Shown here: positions 9,564 through 18,192 of the stretch, in pieces
Layout of the letters: every line of letters starts with the position of its first letter
How positions within the stretch are numbered: position 1 is the first letter of the stretch
From: Simiduia aestuariiviva
Lineage (GTDB): Bacteria > Pseudomonadota > Gammaproteobacteria > Pseudomonadales > Cellvibrionaceae
Length of the DNA stretch: 64,000 nt
Assembly (NCBI RefSeq): GCF_014192475.1
Contig: NZ_JACHXZ010000003.1
Location: 372,001 to 436,000 of the forward strand
Reading direction: 5' to 3'
Position numbers and translations under genes: made by a program
The notes under the pieces: generated by a model
Databases searched by the model: none
The model's input: only the letters and a program-made list of their open reading frames with translations
Told to the model about the DNA's origin: nothing

Positions 9564-9900
9564 GCGCGGCGATGAAGCGGAGGCTTTAGCCGAAGCATAT
9601 TTGTGCCAACAGGGTTTAACGGTATTGACCCGCAACTTCCGCGTGCGTGGCGGAGAGATTGATTTAGTAATGGATCACCAAGGCACCACGGTGTTCGTGG
9701 AAGTGAGATTGCGTGCTAACCGCCGCTTTGCAAGCCCATTAGAGTCGGTCACCGCCAGCAAACAACAAAAATTGCAGCACGCAGCCCAACACTATTTGGC
9801 ACAGTTTACGCAACGTCAACACACCCCCTGCCGATTTGATGTCATTGCCTTTGCCGATTTGGCACAACAGCCCGAGTGGCTGCAAGCGGCATTCAACTAG
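9538..9900 (+). CDS. yraN: YraN/UPF0102 family endonuclease-like protein
   Basis: A small conserved protein with the restriction-endonuclease-like core GGEIDLVM...VFVEVR seen throughout UPF0102. Its biochemical role is not established, though the fold suggests nucleic-acid processing. The frame is open far upstream inside lpoA; the ATG at 9538 gives 120 residues and matches the family N-terminus (GAKRGDEAEALAEAYL). It overlaps the end of lpoA by 26 nt, implying translational coupling. A GTG just downstream (before GAKRG) is an alternative start. Confidence 0.92.
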   Translation: MKPNSVGAKRGDEAEALAEAYLCQQGLTVLTRNFRVRGGEIDLVMDHQGTTVFVEVRLRANRRFASPLESVTASKQQKLQHAAQHYLAQFTQRQHTPCRFDVIAFADLAQQPEWLQAAFN

Positions 9901-9934
9901 TTCGGCCCACTTTTTCAAAGGAATTCGTTTAATT

Positions 9935-10522
9935 ATGGAACAGCGTGTTATCCAACTGTTTCACGAAAGCATCGAGGCCACCATGAATGCGGGCGAACTG
10001 TTTGCGCCGCTGCTGGTCGATGCGAGTCAATTAATCGTCAACGCCCTACTTCAAGAGCGTAAATTGTTGGTGTGCGGTAATGGTATCGCCCACTCCAACG
10101 CTGAAGTATTAACGGCCTGTCTCGTTAACCGCTTTGAGCAGGAGCGTCCGAGCCTGCCGGCAATGACATTGGGTTGTGATGCAACCGTTTTAAATGCCAT
10201 CGCCAACGAAACCAGTTACAACGATGTTTACGCAAAACAAATTCGGGCACTGGGCAACGCGGGTGACATATTGGTAGTATTTGCCGCGGGTGGAAACAGC
10301 AGCAATTTGGTACAGGCCGTCAGCGCGGCGCACGATAAGGAAATTACTGTAGTGGCCTTTACCGGTCAAAACGTGGGCGACACCGCTGCCATTTTGGACG
10401 CCCAAGACATTGAGCTGCGCGTACCAGCGGAGCAATCTGCACGTATTCAGGAGGTGCACTTGCTCAGTGTATTCTGCCTATGTGATTTAATCGATCGACA
10501 ATTATTTGGAGGTTACGCCTGA
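9935..10522 (+). CDS. diaA: SIS-domain protein, DiaA / phosphoheptose isomerase family
   Basis: A 195-residue single-SIS-domain protein. In this operon position the E. coli homologue is DiaA, which binds DnaA and promotes timely initiation at oriC; the closest paralogue is the sedoheptulose-7-phosphate isomerase GmhA. The phosphosugar-binding loops are visible (LLVCGNGIAHSNAE, VVFAAGGNSSNLVQA, QEVHLLSVFCLCDLID). The ATG at 9935 follows AAAGGA at an 11-nt distance; the longer open frame from 9836 lies in yraN and is ignored. It overlaps dolP by one base (TGATG). Context favours DiaA over GmhA. Confidence 0.9.
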   Translation: MEQRVIQLFHESIEATMNAGELFAPLLVDASQLIVNALLQERKLLVCGNGIAHSNAEVLTACLVNRFEQERPSLPAMTLGCDATVLNAIANETSYNDVYAKQIRALGNAGDILVVFAAGGNSSNLVQAVSAAHDKEITVVAFTGQNVGDTAAILDAQDIELRVPAEQSARIQEVHLLSVFCLCDLIDRQLFGGYA

Positions 10523-11097
10523 TGCGTTTCCCTGCACTGTGTTTAGTTTTATGTTCCACGCTGACCATAATCAGCGGCTGTAGCCATGTTGTTGGCGTTG
10601 CATCTGAAGAACCGGTCGCACAAGACCGCAGCACACGAAGCCTGGGCGCGGCCATTGACGACGAAAAAATAGAGATCGCCGCTTTGGTCAATATTCGCAA
10701 GGCCTCCCCGCTACTCGAAGGCGCCAACATTTCCGCCACCAGTTTCAATGGCATTGTGCTGTTGACAGGGCAAGTGCACGCGGCCGACTTGAAAATGCTG
10801 GCCGAGCAGGAAGTCAAAAAAATTCATCGAGTTCGTGAAGTCCACAATGAACTCTCCGTGCGAGGCAATGCCTCGTTACTTACCGCCACGAGTGATACTT
10901 GGCTGACTTCTAAGGTCAAAACCAAAATGATCGCGGACATGAATCTAGAAAGTGGCCGGGTCAAAATTGTCACCGAGGCCGGCGTAGTCTATCTCATGGG
11001 CCTACTCACGCGAGCAGAGTCCAATCGTGCAGCAGACATCGCTCGCAATACCGGCGGCGTGCAAAAAGTGGTCAAAATTGTCGAGTACATCGACTAA
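10522..11097 (+). CDS. dolP: BON-domain lipoprotein DolP (YraP)
   Basis: An outer-membrane lipoprotein needed for envelope integrity, which in E. coli binds anionic phospholipid and supports BAM activity. The signal peptide ends in a lipobox, ISGC, at residue 20. Two BON domains follow: about residues 50-115 (ALVNIRKASPLLEGANI...GIVLLTGQV) and 120-190 (WLTSKVKTKMIADMNLESG...VVYLMGLL). The ATG overlaps the diaA stop by one base and is preceded by GGAGG. It closes the lpoA operon, before a strong terminator. Confidence 0.95.
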   Translation: MRFPALCLVLCSTLTIISGCSHVVGVASEEPVAQDRSTRSLGAAIDDEKIEIAALVNIRKASPLLEGANISATSFNGIVLLTGQVHAADLKMLAEQEVKKIHRVREVHNELSVRGNASLLTATSDTWLTSKVKTKMIADMNLESGRVKIVTEAGVVYLMGLLTRAESNRAADIARNTGGVQKVVKIVEYID

Positions 11098-11122
11098 TCT
11101 TTCACACCACCATCTGTGCAAT

Positions 11123-11152
11123 AAAAAAGGGCAACTTACGTTGCCCTTTTTT
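11123..11152. terminator. Bidirectional rho-independent terminator
   Basis: AAAAAAGGGCAAC, loop TTAC, GTTGCCCTTTTTT: a perfect 13-bp stem ending the lpoA operon and the convergent thiolase gene. Confidence 0.92.
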
Positions 11153-11188
11153 ATTGCGCTTTTTTCAGCGATCAAGCCAGCTAGTAGA

Positions 11189-12370
11189 CTAACCCAATCG
11201 CTCGATAGCAATGGCGGTCGCTTCGCCACCGCCAATGCACAAGGAGGCAACGCCTTTACGTGCCCCCCGATGCTCCAGAGCCGCGAGCAAAGTCACAATA
11301 ATGCGCGCGCCCGAAGCACCCAGTGGGTGGCCTAGTGCACAGGCACCGCCGTTGACGTTTACTTTGCTGTGGTCCAATTCGAGTTCAGCCATGGCAGCCA
11401 TGGCGACCACGGCAAAGGCCTCATTCACTTCCCATAGATCGACGTCAGCCGCACTCCAGCTCACCTGCTCAAGCAGTTTTTTCATGGCGGTAACGGGCGC
11501 AGTGGTAAACCACTCGGGCTCATGGGCGTGCTGTGTAGCGCCGCGAATCGCCGCCAAGGGCTTCAATCCCTGCGCTTCGGCAGTGGACTGTCGCATCAGT
11601 ACAAGGGCCGCCGCGCCGTCTGAAATGGAACTGGCATTTGCCGCGGTTACCGTGCCATCTTTTTTGAAGGCAGGCTTAAGCTGTGGAATTTTGTCGGGGC
11701 GCGCATTGCCGGGTTGCTCATCAACCGCTACCGTTTGCTCACCTTTACGGGTGGCAAAAGTCACCGGCGAAATTTCACGGGTAAACCGCTGCTCTTCAAT
11801 GGCGCGCTTGGCACGCGCTAATGACTCCAGCGCATAGGCATCTTGTTGTTCGCGCGTGAAGCTGTATTTACTGGCACATACCTCAGCAAAGTTGCCCATC
11901 AATCCGCCTTCGTAGGCATCCTGCAAGCCGTCTAAAAACATATGATCCAGCAGTTCGCCATGACCTAAGCGGTAACCCGCGCGCGCCTTGGCCAACAAAT
12001 AGGGCGCGTTGGACATGCTCTCCATACCGCCGGCTACCACCACATCAACATTACCCGCGGCCAGGCTATCTGCCCCCATCATCACGGTTTTCATGCCGGA
12101 GCCACACACTTTATTGACCGTGGTACAAGGCACGGCGGTTGCCAGCCCTGCCTTAAGTGCAGCTTGTCGCGCGGGCGCTTGCCCTACACCGGCGGGCAAT
12201 ACACAACCCATCAGCACTTCATCCACCAAGCTGGCATTGACCTTCGCATCAGCCAGCGCGCCCTTAATGGCCTCTGCGCCGAGTTCGGGTGCAGTCATGC
12301 CACTCAAGGCGCCCTGCATACCACCCATGGGAGTACGGGCAATGCCCACAATTACAATCGGATCACTCAT
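11189..12370 (-). CDS. Acetyl-CoA C-acetyltransferase (biosynthetic thiolase)
   Basis: Condenses two acetyl-CoA to acetoacetyl-CoA, or runs in reverse in degradation. The 393-residue chain has all three catalytic positions at the numbers of the Zoogloea PhaA prototype: nucleophile Cys89 (NKVCGSGMK), His348 (GGACALGHPLGASGAR) and Cys378 (SLCIGGGEA), plus NEAFA. Length and motifs point to the short-chain (AtoB/PhaA) group rather than FadA. It stands alone, so whether it serves polyhydroxybutyrate, mevalonate or amino-acid/fatty-acid catabolism cannot be decided here; no phaB or phaC is adjacent. Confidence 0.95.
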   Translation of the reverse strand: MSDPIVIVGIARTPMGGMQGALSGMTAPELGAEAIKGALADAKVNASLVDEVLMGCVLPAGVGQAPARQAALKAGLATAVPCTTVNKVCGSGMKTVMMGADSLAAGNVDVVVAGGMESMSNAPYLLAKARAGYRLGHGELLDHMFLDGLQDAYEGGLMGNFAEVCASKYSFTREQQDAYALESLARAKRAIEEQRFTREISPVTFATRKGEQTVAVDEQPGNARPDKIPQLKPAFKKDGTVTAANASSISDGAAALVLMRQSTAEAQGLKPLAAIRGATQHAHEPEWFTTAPVTAMKKLLEQVSWSAADVDLWEVNEAFAVVAMAAMAELELDHSKVNVNGGACALGHPLGASGARIIVTLLAALEHRGARKGVASLCIGGGEATAIAIERLG

Positions 12371-12650
12371 ATCTCAATTCCTCAACGGTAGTGCGCCCAA
12401 GGCGCTCGCCTGCTAAATCTAGAGGCTATCCATCCGCACATGATTACTGGGCCCTTGCGAGGTGACGCCTGTGCGCCGCCTGATGGCCTCTGTCTGATTA
12501 AGGCGCCGCAGCGCAGACCCACCAGTATACCAGAGTCGCACCCCGATCAAATGAATGCCTGCCCCTGAAGGAGCGGGAACCTGGCACCGCCCAGATGCCG
12601 ACCCCAACGCCCCGTGCTAACATGAACGCTTCATTCAAGGAGGACACACT
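12371..12650. other. Intergenic region between divergent thiolase and lemA
   Basis: 280 nt separating two divergent genes. An AAGGAGG ribosome site for lemA lies at its right end. I see no gene, no strong hairpin and no clear -35/-10 pair on either strand. Confidence 0.45.
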
Positions 12651-13247
12651 ATGGGCACATCTGCCATTGTCACACTGGTTATCTTAGCGCTGTTGGTGTT
12701 TTACATCGTTGGTATTTACAACCAATTGGTGGCACTTAAAAATCGCTTTGAAAATAGCTTTGCGCAAATTGAAGTACAGCTAAAACGGCGCTACGACCTC
12801 ATTCCCAATTTGGTAGAAACCGCTAAGGGCTATATCAAACACGAGCGCGAAACCCTGGAAGCGGTTATCGCCGCACGCAATCAAGCAATGGCTGGACTGC
12901 AAGGCATGGCGGGTCAGATTGGCGATGCCGGTAGCGTGGCGCAATTGAATCAAGCTGAAGGCATGTTGTCGCAAGCACTGGGCAAGCTGAGTGTGGTTGT
13001 CGAAGCCTATCCAGACTTGAAAGCGAATCAAAACATGATGCAGCTCTCGGAGGAACTTACCTCCACCGAAAACAAAGTGTCATTTGCCCGTCAAGCGTTC
13101 AATGATGCGGTCACCGCCTACAACAGCTACAAGCAGAGTTTCCCTCCCGTAGTGTTTGCGGGCATGTTCGGCCACGGCCAAGATGCCAGTCTGCTTGAAT
13201 TTGCCGATAGCGCCGAAATTCAGGCCGCCCCTAAAGTGGCTTTCTAA
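12651..13247 (+). CDS. lemA: LemA family protein
   Basis: A membrane-anchored coiled-coil protein of unclear function, often encoded next to an M48 or TPM-domain partner. One N-terminal transmembrane helix (VTLVILALLVFYIVGIYN) is followed by the diagnostic RYDLIPNLVETAKGY and a helical bundle ending in YNSYKQSFPPVVFA. The 198-residue length is normal. The ATG follows AAGGAGG at 8 nt. It is 57 nt upstream of the M48 protease gene on the same strand, probably one transcript. Confidence 0.94.
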   Translation: MGTSAIVTLVILALLVFYIVGIYNQLVALKNRFENSFAQIEVQLKRRYDLIPNLVETAKGYIKHERETLEAVIAARNQAMAGLQGMAGQIGDAGSVAQLNQAEGMLSQALGKLSVVVEAYPDLKANQNMMQLSEELTSTENKVSFARQAFNDAVTAYNSYKQSFPPVVFAGMFGHGQDASLLEFADSAEIQAAPKVAF

Positions 13248-13304
13248 CGCCATTCTCTCCGACACGGCCTCCACGCGGGGCCTTTTCACTCACGGACGGT
13301 GACT

Positions 13305-15206
13305 ATGAATTTCTTTGAACACCAAGATCAGGCGCGCGCACAAACTAAGCGGTTGGTTTTTTTGTTTGGACTGGCGGTGATAGCGCTGATTGCCATTACG
13401 AGTTTATTCACGGCGCTGCTGATCCACTACACGCAAGGCGCGGCCGTACCAAGCCCGGAACAGGGTTACTATTGGCACAACTTTTTCTCACTACTTGATT
13501 GGCATTTGGTGCTAATGGTGAGCATTGCGGTGCTGGTGCTCGTCGGACTCGGCAGCCTGTACAAATTATCGCAGCTGTCACAGGGCGGCGATGCGGTGGC
13601 GCAATCGCTCAACGGTCGGCTGTTGAACGTCAGCATGTGCGACGTTAAAGAGAAGCGCTTGCTCAACGTGGTCGAGGAGATGGCTATTGCAGCAGGCGTA
13701 CCCGTGCCGCCCGTCTACCTACTCGATGAGCCCGGTATTAATGCATTTGCCGCCGGCTATCACCCCAAAGACGCGGTCATTGGCGTGACCCGCGGCTGTA
13801 TCGAACAGCTCTCACGGGATGAATTGCAAGGTGTGATCGCGCATGAGTACAGCCATATTTTGCACGGCGATATGCGCCTTAACTTGCGCTTGGTGGGCGT
13901 TTTACACGGTATTTTATTAATTGGCTTAGTCGGTGAAATACTCATGCGCTCGGGGCGTCGCTCCCGTAAAAATGGCGGCGGTATTCTGCTGTTTGGGTTG
14001 GGGCTACTGATCATCGGCTACGCGGGCACATTCTTTGGCAACTTAATTAAATCTGCGGTGAGCCGGCAACGCGAGTTTTTAGCCGATGCCTCCGCCGTGC
14101 AATTTACTCGCAACCCAACGGGCATTAGCGGTGCACTTAAACGCATCGGCGGATTTCCCGCGGGCTCCCAACTTGAGGTGGCCAATGCCGCGGAATACAG
14201 CCATTTTTATTTCGCCAACGGGGTAACGAATTGGCTCGGAGGGATGATGGCCACGCACCCGCCACTGGCAGAGCGGATAAAGCGCATTGATCCACGTTGG
14301 CAGGGCGAGTTGACGCCGCCCAACGCTGGCGCCGACGATGGCCGTGATACTGAAACAACATCGACACAGCCCAATCAGGCTGCCGCTGCTTTTGCTGCTG
14401 CAGGCGCCGTCGCTGGGGTCGCCATCAACGCCGACAGCATCATCGCCGAAATGGGCAACCCCGCCCCCGAGGCATTGGCGCAAGCCCACACGACGTTAGC
14501 GCAATTACCCGCATCAATACTTGACGCCACCCACAACACTGCCAGTGCCATGGCACTTATCTACGGCTTATTGTTCACGGAAAAAGTCGCGGATGAGCAG
14601 CGCAAGCTCCTGGCAGATTATGCACCGGCTTCGGTGGCGAAGCTGTACCACCAATTGCTCCCCGAATTGGTGGGCCTGCCCGTCAACCATCGCATGCCCA
14701 TTATCGAGTTGTGCCTACCCGCACTAAAATCTCTTTCTGGCGAGCAACTCAAACAATTCCAACGCAACTTAATTGCACTTATCAAAGCGGATCAACATTT
14801 AAGCCTTGGCGAATGGTGCGTCTACCGAATGCTGCAACACAATCTATTCCCGCCTAAATACCGATCGAGTCCAGCAGTAACACTGGCGTCCTGCGCGGAG
14901 GCCTGCCGCAGTCTGCTGTGTTTGATGGCTCGGCAGGGGGATCTCGCGCAGCAGCAGACGGCGTACGAGCGCGGCCTAACGGCGCTCGACTTGCCCCACG
15001 CTCCACTGTTGCCCGAGCCAGACTCCTATCCTGTGATCGACCGTCATCTGGCCCAACTGCGGCGCCTGAAACCGCTTCAAAAGCCTCAATTGCTGAAAGC
15101 CTTGATGCTGACACTGCAAACCGATGGCAAGGTGCAGCCCGCCGAATACGAGCTGTTGCGGGTCATCGCCGACTCGCTCGATTGCCCCATGCCCATACTG
15201 CATTGA
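13305..15206 (+). CDS. M48 family membrane metallopeptidase with C-terminal TerB-like extension
   Basis: A membrane zinc protease related to HtpX. Four hydrophobic segments are visible: two near the N-terminus and two after the active site (GVLHGILLIGLVGEILM; GILLFGLGLLIIGYAGTFF). The zinc motif HEYSH is at residues 180-184, and the third ligand glutamate is in SRQREFLADASA. The protease part ends near residue 330. About 300 further residues are unlike plain HtpX and include two TerB-like segments (LIKADQHLSLGEWCVYRML and LQTDGKVQPAEYELLRVIAD). The ATG at 13305 has GGACGG 5 nt upstream; an in-frame GTG at 13299 lies inside that site. Partnered with lemA; substrates unknown. Confidence 0.92.
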   Translation: MNFFEHQDQARAQTKRLVFLFGLAVIALIAITSLFTALLIHYTQGAAVPSPEQGYYWHNFFSLLDWHLVLMVSIAVLVLVGLGSLYKLSQLSQGGDAVAQSLNGRLLNVSMCDVKEKRLLNVVEEMAIAAGVPVPPVYLLDEPGINAFAAGYHPKDAVIGVTRGCIEQLSRDELQGVIAHEYSHILHGDMRLNLRLVGVLHGILLIGLVGEILMRSGRRSRKNGGGILLFGLGLLIIGYAGTFFGNLIKSAVSRQREFLADASAVQFTRNPTGISGALKRIGGFPAGSQLEVANAAEYSHFYFANGVTNWLGGMMATHPPLAERIKRIDPRWQGELTPPNAGADDGRDTETTSTQPNQAAAAFAAAGAVAGVAINADSIIAEMGNPAPEALAQAHTTLAQLPASILDATHNTASAMALIYGLLFTEKVADEQRKLLADYAPASVAKLYHQLLPELVGLPVNHRMPIIELCLPALKSLSGEQLKQFQRNLIALIKADQHLSLGEWCVYRMLQHNLFPPKYRSSPAVTLASCAEACRSLLCLMARQGDLAQQQTAYERGLTALDLPHAPLLPEPDSYPVIDRHLAQLRRLKPLQKPQLLKALMLTLQTDGKVQPAEYELLRVIADSLDCPMPILH

Positions 15207-15230
15207 ACAACAGCTATACACTCGCCATAA

Positions 15231-15256
15231 AAAAAGCCCGCATCTGCGGGCTTTTT
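15231..15256. terminator. Bidirectional rho-independent terminator
   Basis: AAAAAGCCCGC, loop ATCT, GCGGGCTTTTT: an 11-bp stem between the convergent M48 gene and bamD. Confidence 0.9.
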
Positions 15257-15271
15257 ATTTTGTAATCTCGC

Positions 15272-16189
15272 TTAGGGCGCTACATCTTCCGGGGCTTCGA
15301 ACTTTGCCACAGCCGGATTGTATTGCTTGCGCGTATCAAATCCTCGCAACTCTTGTTTATCGAACATGCCGAAGCTCAGCATGTTCACCCAGCTGCGCTC
15401 ATTAATGTCCACGCTGTACTGGTAATTAAACGACCCATCTGCGGCAAAATTTGGGTAATCGGGAAAGTTTTTCCGCAGTACGGTAACTGCACTTTCGGCC
15501 AGATCATCCATACCTAAGAGATGATAGCCCTGCGCCATTACGGCCAAGGCGTCTGCCACAGCGGGGGTTTGCTGGAAATTTTCCACCACATAACGACCGC
15601 GATTGGCCGCCGCCAAATAGGCACCGCGCTTAAAATAATAGTTGGCTACATGGATTTCATAGCGCGCCAACAGGTTGCGCAAATGCACCATGCGCTTGCG
15701 TGCATCGCTGGCATATTGGCTGTCGGGGAAACGCGCCAACAACTGGGCAAAATGCGCGAATGAATCCCGCGCAGCACCCGGATCGCGATCGGTGAGGTCC
15801 GTTGGCAGGAAGCGCTCTATCAACCCCTGATTTTGCGTGTACGAGGTGAGCCCCTTCATGTAATAGGCGTAATCGACGTTGCGGTGCTGCGGGTGCAATC
15901 GAATGAAACGATCAGCCGCAGCGATAGCAGCTTCGGGCTGATTGCTCTTGTAATAGGCGTAGATCAGCTCGAGCTGGGCTTGCTCTGCATAGGCACCGAA
16001 TGGAAAGTTCTCCTCGAGCAGCTGCAAATTGCGAATGGCGGTGTCCCATTGGCTGCTGTTCAGCATCCGTTGGGCAGCGTCATAAAACTCTTTTTCAGTG
16101 GTGTGCTTGGGCGTGTCATCGGTACTGGAACAGCCAGTCACGAACAGCGCTGTCAGCAGCGCTAAAACAGAAATGAGACGGAAGGTCAT
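15272..16189 (-). CDS. bamD: Outer-membrane protein assembly factor BamD
   Basis: An essential lipoprotein of the BAM complex that inserts beta-barrel proteins into the outer membrane. The chosen start (16189) gives a signal peptide, [17 protein letters not shown], ending in lipobox VTGC; the longer frame from 16255 would bury it. TPR-type repeats follow ([78 protein letters not shown]). Length 305 residues, slightly longer than E. coli BamD (245), mainly at the C-terminus. Divergent from rluD, as in E. coli. Confidence 0.96.
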   Translation of the reverse strand: MTFRLISVLALLTALFVTGCSSTDDTPKHTTEKEFYDAAQRMLNSSQWDTAIRNLQLLEENFPFGAYAEQAQLELIYAYYKSNQPEAAIAAADRFIRLHPQHRNVDYAYYMKGLTSYTQNQGLIERFLPTDLTDRDPGAARDSFAHFAQLLARFPDSQYASDARKRMVHLRNLLARYEIHVANYYFKRGAYLAAANRGRYVVENFQQTPAVADALAVMAQGYHLLGMDDLAESAVTVLRKNFPDYPNFAADGSFNYQYSVDINERSWVNMLSFGMFDKQELRGFDTRKQYNPAVAKFEAPEDVAP

Positions 16190-16356
16190 GTTACTACTCT
16201 TGGAAGCGTCTTTAATCTTATTAAGCATGGGGCCTATGGAGTGCCACTGCACCATGGCGGGTGATCCGACAACGCCCTCTGATGCTAGGGTTATTGGGCC
16301 ACAGCGCGTAAACTAGGCAGCCATTTAAACACAGCCGCACAAGATACCAAACCCCC

Positions 16357-17331
16357 ATGTCAACGGATAGCCAACAAATCCAACTAGAAGCCCGCGTCCC
16401 CGTCAGCGCCGGTGGTGCCCGGGTAGATACCCTGGCCAGTGATCTTTTCCCCGACTACTCCCGCTCGCGCCTGCAGAGCTGGATAAAAACAGGGGCCCTG
16501 CGCCTAGATGGCAAGGTCTGTAAACCCAAAGACAAGTGCTACGGCGGCGAAACGCTCAGCCTACAAGCCACACTTGAGGCCGCTGGCGACTGGGCACCCC
16601 AGGCCATGGATCTGGACATTGTGTACGAGGATGAACACCTGCTGGTGCTCAATAAGCCCGCCGGGCTGGTTGTGCATCCGGGTGCGGGCAACGCCGATGG
16701 CACCCTGCTTAACGCGCTGCTCCACCATTGCGCAGCGCTGCAAAACATCCCCCGAGCAGGCATTGTGCACCGGCTTGATAAAGATACTACGGGGCTCATG
16801 GTGGTGGCCAAAACGCTAACAGCACAGACTGATTTGGTGGCCCAGCTGCAGGCCCGCACTGTCAAGCGCGAATACGACGCCCTGACGCTCGGCCGGATGA
16901 TTGCCGGCGGCACCGTGGAGCAGCCCATCGGCCGCCACCCCACCCAAAGAACCAAAATGGCGGTGGTCGAACACGGCAAAGAGGCGATTACCCACTACAG
17001 TATTCAAAAGCGGTTTTTACATTACACCCTCGTGCGCTGCCAGCTCGCCACCGGTCGCACCCACCAGATTAGAGTCCATATGGCTTGGTTAAAGCATCCG
17101 TTGGTGGGCGATCAAACCTACGCAGGGGGCCGACAATTGGCGGCGGGCTTGAGCAGCGACATGCGCGAAGCGTTACTGGCCTTCCCTCGTCAGGCCTTAC
17201 ATGCAACGCAACTGGGGCTACTGCACCCCGCCAGCGGCGAACCCATGCAGTGGCAGGCCCCCCGGCCAGCTGACTTCGAAGCGCTGCTCACGCAATTGTC
17301 GCAGGAGGATGGTCTTGGCCAAGGACATTAA
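16357..17331 (+). CDS. rluD: 23S rRNA pseudouridine(1911/1915/1917) synthase RluD
   Basis: Makes pseudouridines in helix 69 of 23S rRNA, important for subunit association and termination. An N-terminal S4 domain (about residues 15-75, with RVDTLASDLFPDYSRSRLQ and WIKTGALRLDG) precedes the RluA-type catalytic domain with HRLDKDTTGLMVVAK, where the aspartate is the catalytic residue, and GRTHQIRVHMAWLKHPLVGD. Length 324. The downstream pgeF starts inside its last codons. Confidence 0.97.
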   Translation: MSTDSQQIQLEARVPVSAGGARVDTLASDLFPDYSRSRLQSWIKTGALRLDGKVCKPKDKCYGGETLSLQATLEAAGDWAPQAMDLDIVYEDEHLLVLNKPAGLVVHPGAGNADGTLLNALLHHCAALQNIPRAGIVHRLDKDTTGLMVVAKTLTAQTDLVAQLQARTVKREYDALTLGRMIAGGTVEQPIGRHPTQRTKMAVVEHGKEAITHYSIQKRFLHYTLVRCQLATGRTHQIRVHMAWLKHPLVGDQTYAGGRQLAAGLSSDMREALLAFPRQALHATQLGLLHPASGEPMQWQAPRPADFEALLTQLSQEDGLGQGH

Positions 17332-18073
17332 ACTCATCACACCCGACTGGCCCGCACCGGCCAATATCGGTGCGGCCATCTCCACCCGAGTGGGCGGCGC
17401 CAGTCGCGGGCCCTATGCCTCCGCCAACCTCGGGTTGCATGTGGACGACCAACTTGACGCAGTACAGGCCAACCGCTCGACCTTGGCCCAACAACTAAAT
17501 ATCCAGCACATTCAATGGCTTGAGCAAGTCCACGGCACCGATATTGTCCATGCCGCCAGTGACGGGCTCACCCGCACCGCCGACGGTGCAACGACCACGG
17601 AAACCGGGCTAGCCTGTGCCGTGCTCACCGCCGATTGCCTACCGATTTTACTGTGTGACCGCGATGGCCATCAGGTCGCCGCCGTGCACGCCGGCTGGCG
17701 CGGGCTCGCCAAGGGCATCGTAGCCAAGGCAGTCGCGCAATTTGATGCGCAGGCAGATCAACTGCTGGCCTACCTCGGGCCCGCCATCGGCAGCCAAAAA
17801 TTTGAAGTGGGCGTAGACGTGTTAGAGGCCTTTTTTGAGCTCGCCGCCTCCGCCGAAGCCGCAGACGCCATTGCCGCCGCATTTATACCGGCGCATAAGC
17901 CACTAAAATTTTTCGCCGACCTCTACCTATTGGCGCGCCTAGCACTGAGTCAAAGTCACGTGCACGCAGTATACGGCGGCGATTTTTGTACCGTTACAGA
18001 CGCTGAGCATTTTTACTCCTATCGCCGCGATGGCACCACCGGGCGCATGGCCAGTTTAATTTGGCGCCGGTAA
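17315..18073 (+). CDS. pgeF: Peptidoglycan editing factor PgeF (YfiH/laccase-domain family)
   Basis: PgeF removes misincorporated residues from peptidoglycan precursors in E. coli; relatives act as purine nucleoside phosphorylases. Family motifs are clear: AISTRVGGAS, WLEQVHGTDIV, VLTADCLPILLC, AVHAGWRGLAKGI and FCTVTDAEHFYSYRRDG. The ribosome site AGGAGG (17303-17308) touches the ATG at 17309 directly but is 6 nt before a TTG at 17315, so the TTG is the better start; the ATG gives only two more residues. The start lies inside rluD, implying coupling. Confidence 0.93.
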   Translation: MAKDIKLITPDWPAPANIGAAISTRVGGASRGPYASANLGLHVDDQLDAVQANRSTLAQQLNIQHIQWLEQVHGTDIVHAASDGLTRTADGATTTETGLACAVLTADCLPILLCDRDGHQVAAVHAGWRGLAKGIVAKAVAQFDAQADQLLAYLGPAIGSQKFEVGVDVLEAFFELAASAEAADAIAAAFIPAHKPLKFFADLYLLARLALSQSHVHAVYGGDFCTVTDAEHFYSYRRDGTTGRMASLIWRR

Positions 18074-18129
18074 ACCGGACACGTAAAAAGCCGGGCGCCA
18101 CTAAAATATCGAGTGACAATCGCACCACG

Positions 18130-18159
18130 CTTGAATTCTCTGACTGCTACCCTCACCTA
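18130..18159 (+). promoter_or_regulatory. Candidate sigma-32 heat-shock promoter of clpB
   Basis: CTTGAA at 18130-18135 matches the sigma-32 -35 element, and CCCTCACCTA at 18150-18159 resembles the CCCCATNTA -10 element. The spacer is 14 nt, within the known range. It lies 34 nt before the clpB start, as expected for a heat-shock gene. Confidence 0.6.
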
Positions 18160-18192
18160 TTATGGTAAGTGCAATCATCTTTGAGGTTAGCC

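Noticed and set aside
11211-11837. 208-codon frame opposite the thiolase gene
   Set aside because: Fully antisense to a gene with all catalytic residues intact; composition is low-complexity Ala/Ser and there is no ribosome site.
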